A stretch of 6,118 bases of DNA, taken from contig JAILJL010000069.1 in the NCBI GenBank assembly GCA_024694785.1, forward strand, positions 1 to 6,118, read 5' to 3'. Shown here in pieces: positions 5,476 through 6,118 of the stretch. The first letter of the stretch is position 1. Every line of letters begins with the position of its first letter. The translations under genes and the position numbers were made by a program. The DNA comes from Lachnospiraceae bacterium (GTDB lineage Bacteria > Bacillota > Clostridia > Lachnospirales > Lachnospiraceae). The notes below the pieces were generated by a model. The model saw nothing but the letters and a program-made list of their open reading frames with translations. It made no database searches and was not told the DNA's origin.

Positions 5476-5514
5476 ATTGTTCCCATTTATAGCATGTACC
5501 AAGGAGGGTAGCTT

Positions 5515-6087
5515 ATGGAGATTAAATTTGACGCCATTCAGGCATATCAGCAAACAAACTCAGGGAAGAGTACTCAAGTATCGAAAGACTCCAATAATAA
5601 GGGACGCGTCCTATTAAAGAATGATGCAGGTACGTTAGTACAGGATTCCCCGGCAGCTGTATATGAAAAGAGTGATCTCATCACTCAATTGCAGAATGAT
5701 GCTGAAGCTCGCAAGAATCAGTTGACAGACATGGTTAAGAATGCGATTTCTACACAGGCCGGTATCTCTGTCGGTGATGATGATGTATGGAAGTTCTTGG
5801 CAAGCGGTAACTTCACCGTTACGGAAGCAGCCAAGAAGCAAGCACAGGAACTCATCTCCGAAGACGGATATTACGGCGTAGAGCAGACTTCTGAAAGAAT
5901 ACTACAGTTCGCCAAAGCTTTATCGGGCGGTGACGTTTCCAAGGCAGAAGATTTACTTAATGCCTTTAAGAAAGGTTACGAGCAGGCAACAGGAGCATGG
6001 GGTAAAGAGCTTCCTGACATCTGCAAGCAGACATATGACAAAGTTGTTGAGAAGTTCAACGACTGGACCAACACCGACGACAAATAA
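5515..6087 (+). CDS. Uncharacterised 190-residue soluble protein, possibly motility-associated
   Basis: No function can be assigned. The protein is hydrophilic, without signal peptide or membrane segment. The N-terminal 50 residues are polar and probably disordered (MEIKFDAIQAYQQTNSGK, later SPAAVYEKSD). Their opening resembles the start of FlgM-like or other short flagellar regulatory proteins, though no FlgM sigma-binding domain follows. Residues about 53-80 form an amphipathic helix. Residues about 115-185 form a conserved-looking helical domain: EQTSERILQFAKALSGGD, then a KAEDLLNAFKKGYEQATGAWG helix, LPDICKQTYDKV and FNDW. I recall this C-terminal pattern (RI-FA-ALSGGD, GY/F-A, G-LP-I---TYD) from hypothetical proteins of motile bacteria, possibly the DUF5610 group; this is memory, not a search. 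The start is ATG at 5515 with a near-perfect AAGGAGGG 6 nt upstream, implying strong translation. It is transcribed divergently from ispE behind a possible sigma-28 promoter. No intact neighbour follows in the window. Confidence 0.85.
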   Translation: MEIKFDAIQAYQQTNSGKSTQVSKDSNNKGRVLLKNDAGTLVQDSPAAVYEKSDLITQLQNDAEARKNQLTDMVKNAISTQAGISVGDDDVWKFLASGNFTVTEAAKKQAQELISEDGYYGVEQTSERILQFAKALSGGDVSKAEDLLNAFKKGYEQATGAWGKELPDICKQTYDKVVEKFNDWTNTDDK

Positions 6088-6118
6088 GCTTACAATTTAA
6101 TATTTTAAAAGAGCGGCT

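Noticed and set aside
6107..6118. AAAAGAGCGGCT at the right edge looks like the left arm of a terminator for the 190-residue gene
   Set aside because: The matching right arm and U-tract would lie outside the window, so it cannot be supported.
1..6118. Mobile elements, CRISPR arrays, tRNA or rRNA genes, phage or defence genes
   Set aside because: No transposase, spaced direct repeats, cloverleaf or toxin-antitoxin pattern was found on either strand. Gene content is core metabolic.

Overview
The window reads as chromosomal core sequence of a Gram-positive anaerobe in the Clostridia, most likely a Lachnospiraceae member. Supporting signs are the moderate-to-low GC, strong AGGAGG-type ribosome binding sites, sigma-A-like promoters, a non-mevalonate isoprenoid gene (ispE), a DUF1934/YwiB-type protein, and a small lysine-rich membrane protein of a kind I associate with that family. 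The placement comes from recognising protein families by eye; no search was run. I see no mobile element, CRISPR array, tRNA, rRNA or sign of horizontal transfer.

Layout. (1) Positions 1-1769, minus strand: an exported trigger-factor-like FKBP prolyl isomerase followed 12 nt later by asnS (asparaginyl-tRNA synthetase), which runs off the left edge of the window. (2) Positions 1770-1952: a divergent intergenic region with several dyad symmetries, the best being a perfect 10-9-10 inverted repeat wrapped around the -10 box of the rightward promoter. (3) Positions 1953-2402, plus strand: an uncharacterised 149-residue single-pass membrane protein, ending at a strong rho-independent terminator at 2424-2451. 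(4) Positions 2452-5298, minus strand: a tight operon in the order ispE, gntR-type regulator, murI, ywiB-like gene, with gaps of 10, 11 and 0 nt. It converges on that terminator. (5) Positions 5299-5514: a second divergent region with back-to-back promoters. The rightward side contains a candidate sigma-28 (SigD/FliA) promoter overlapping a sigma-A-like one, plus a 7-12-7 dyad. (6) Positions 5515-6087, plus strand: a 190-residue soluble protein of unknown function that I tentatively link to motility.

How the genes fit together. IspE (isoprenoid precursors, hence undecaprenyl phosphate) and MurI (D-glutamate) both feed peptidoglycan synthesis, so the four-gene operon is plausibly an envelope-precursor unit containing its own FCD-type GntR regulator. 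The exported isomerase probably folds secreted proteins; its pairing with asnS looks like shared transcription rather than a shared pathway. No radically new system is evident. The points most worth following up are the two promoter-embedded dyads, the possible sigma-28 control of the 190-residue protein, and the GntR regulator inside the ispE-murI operon.
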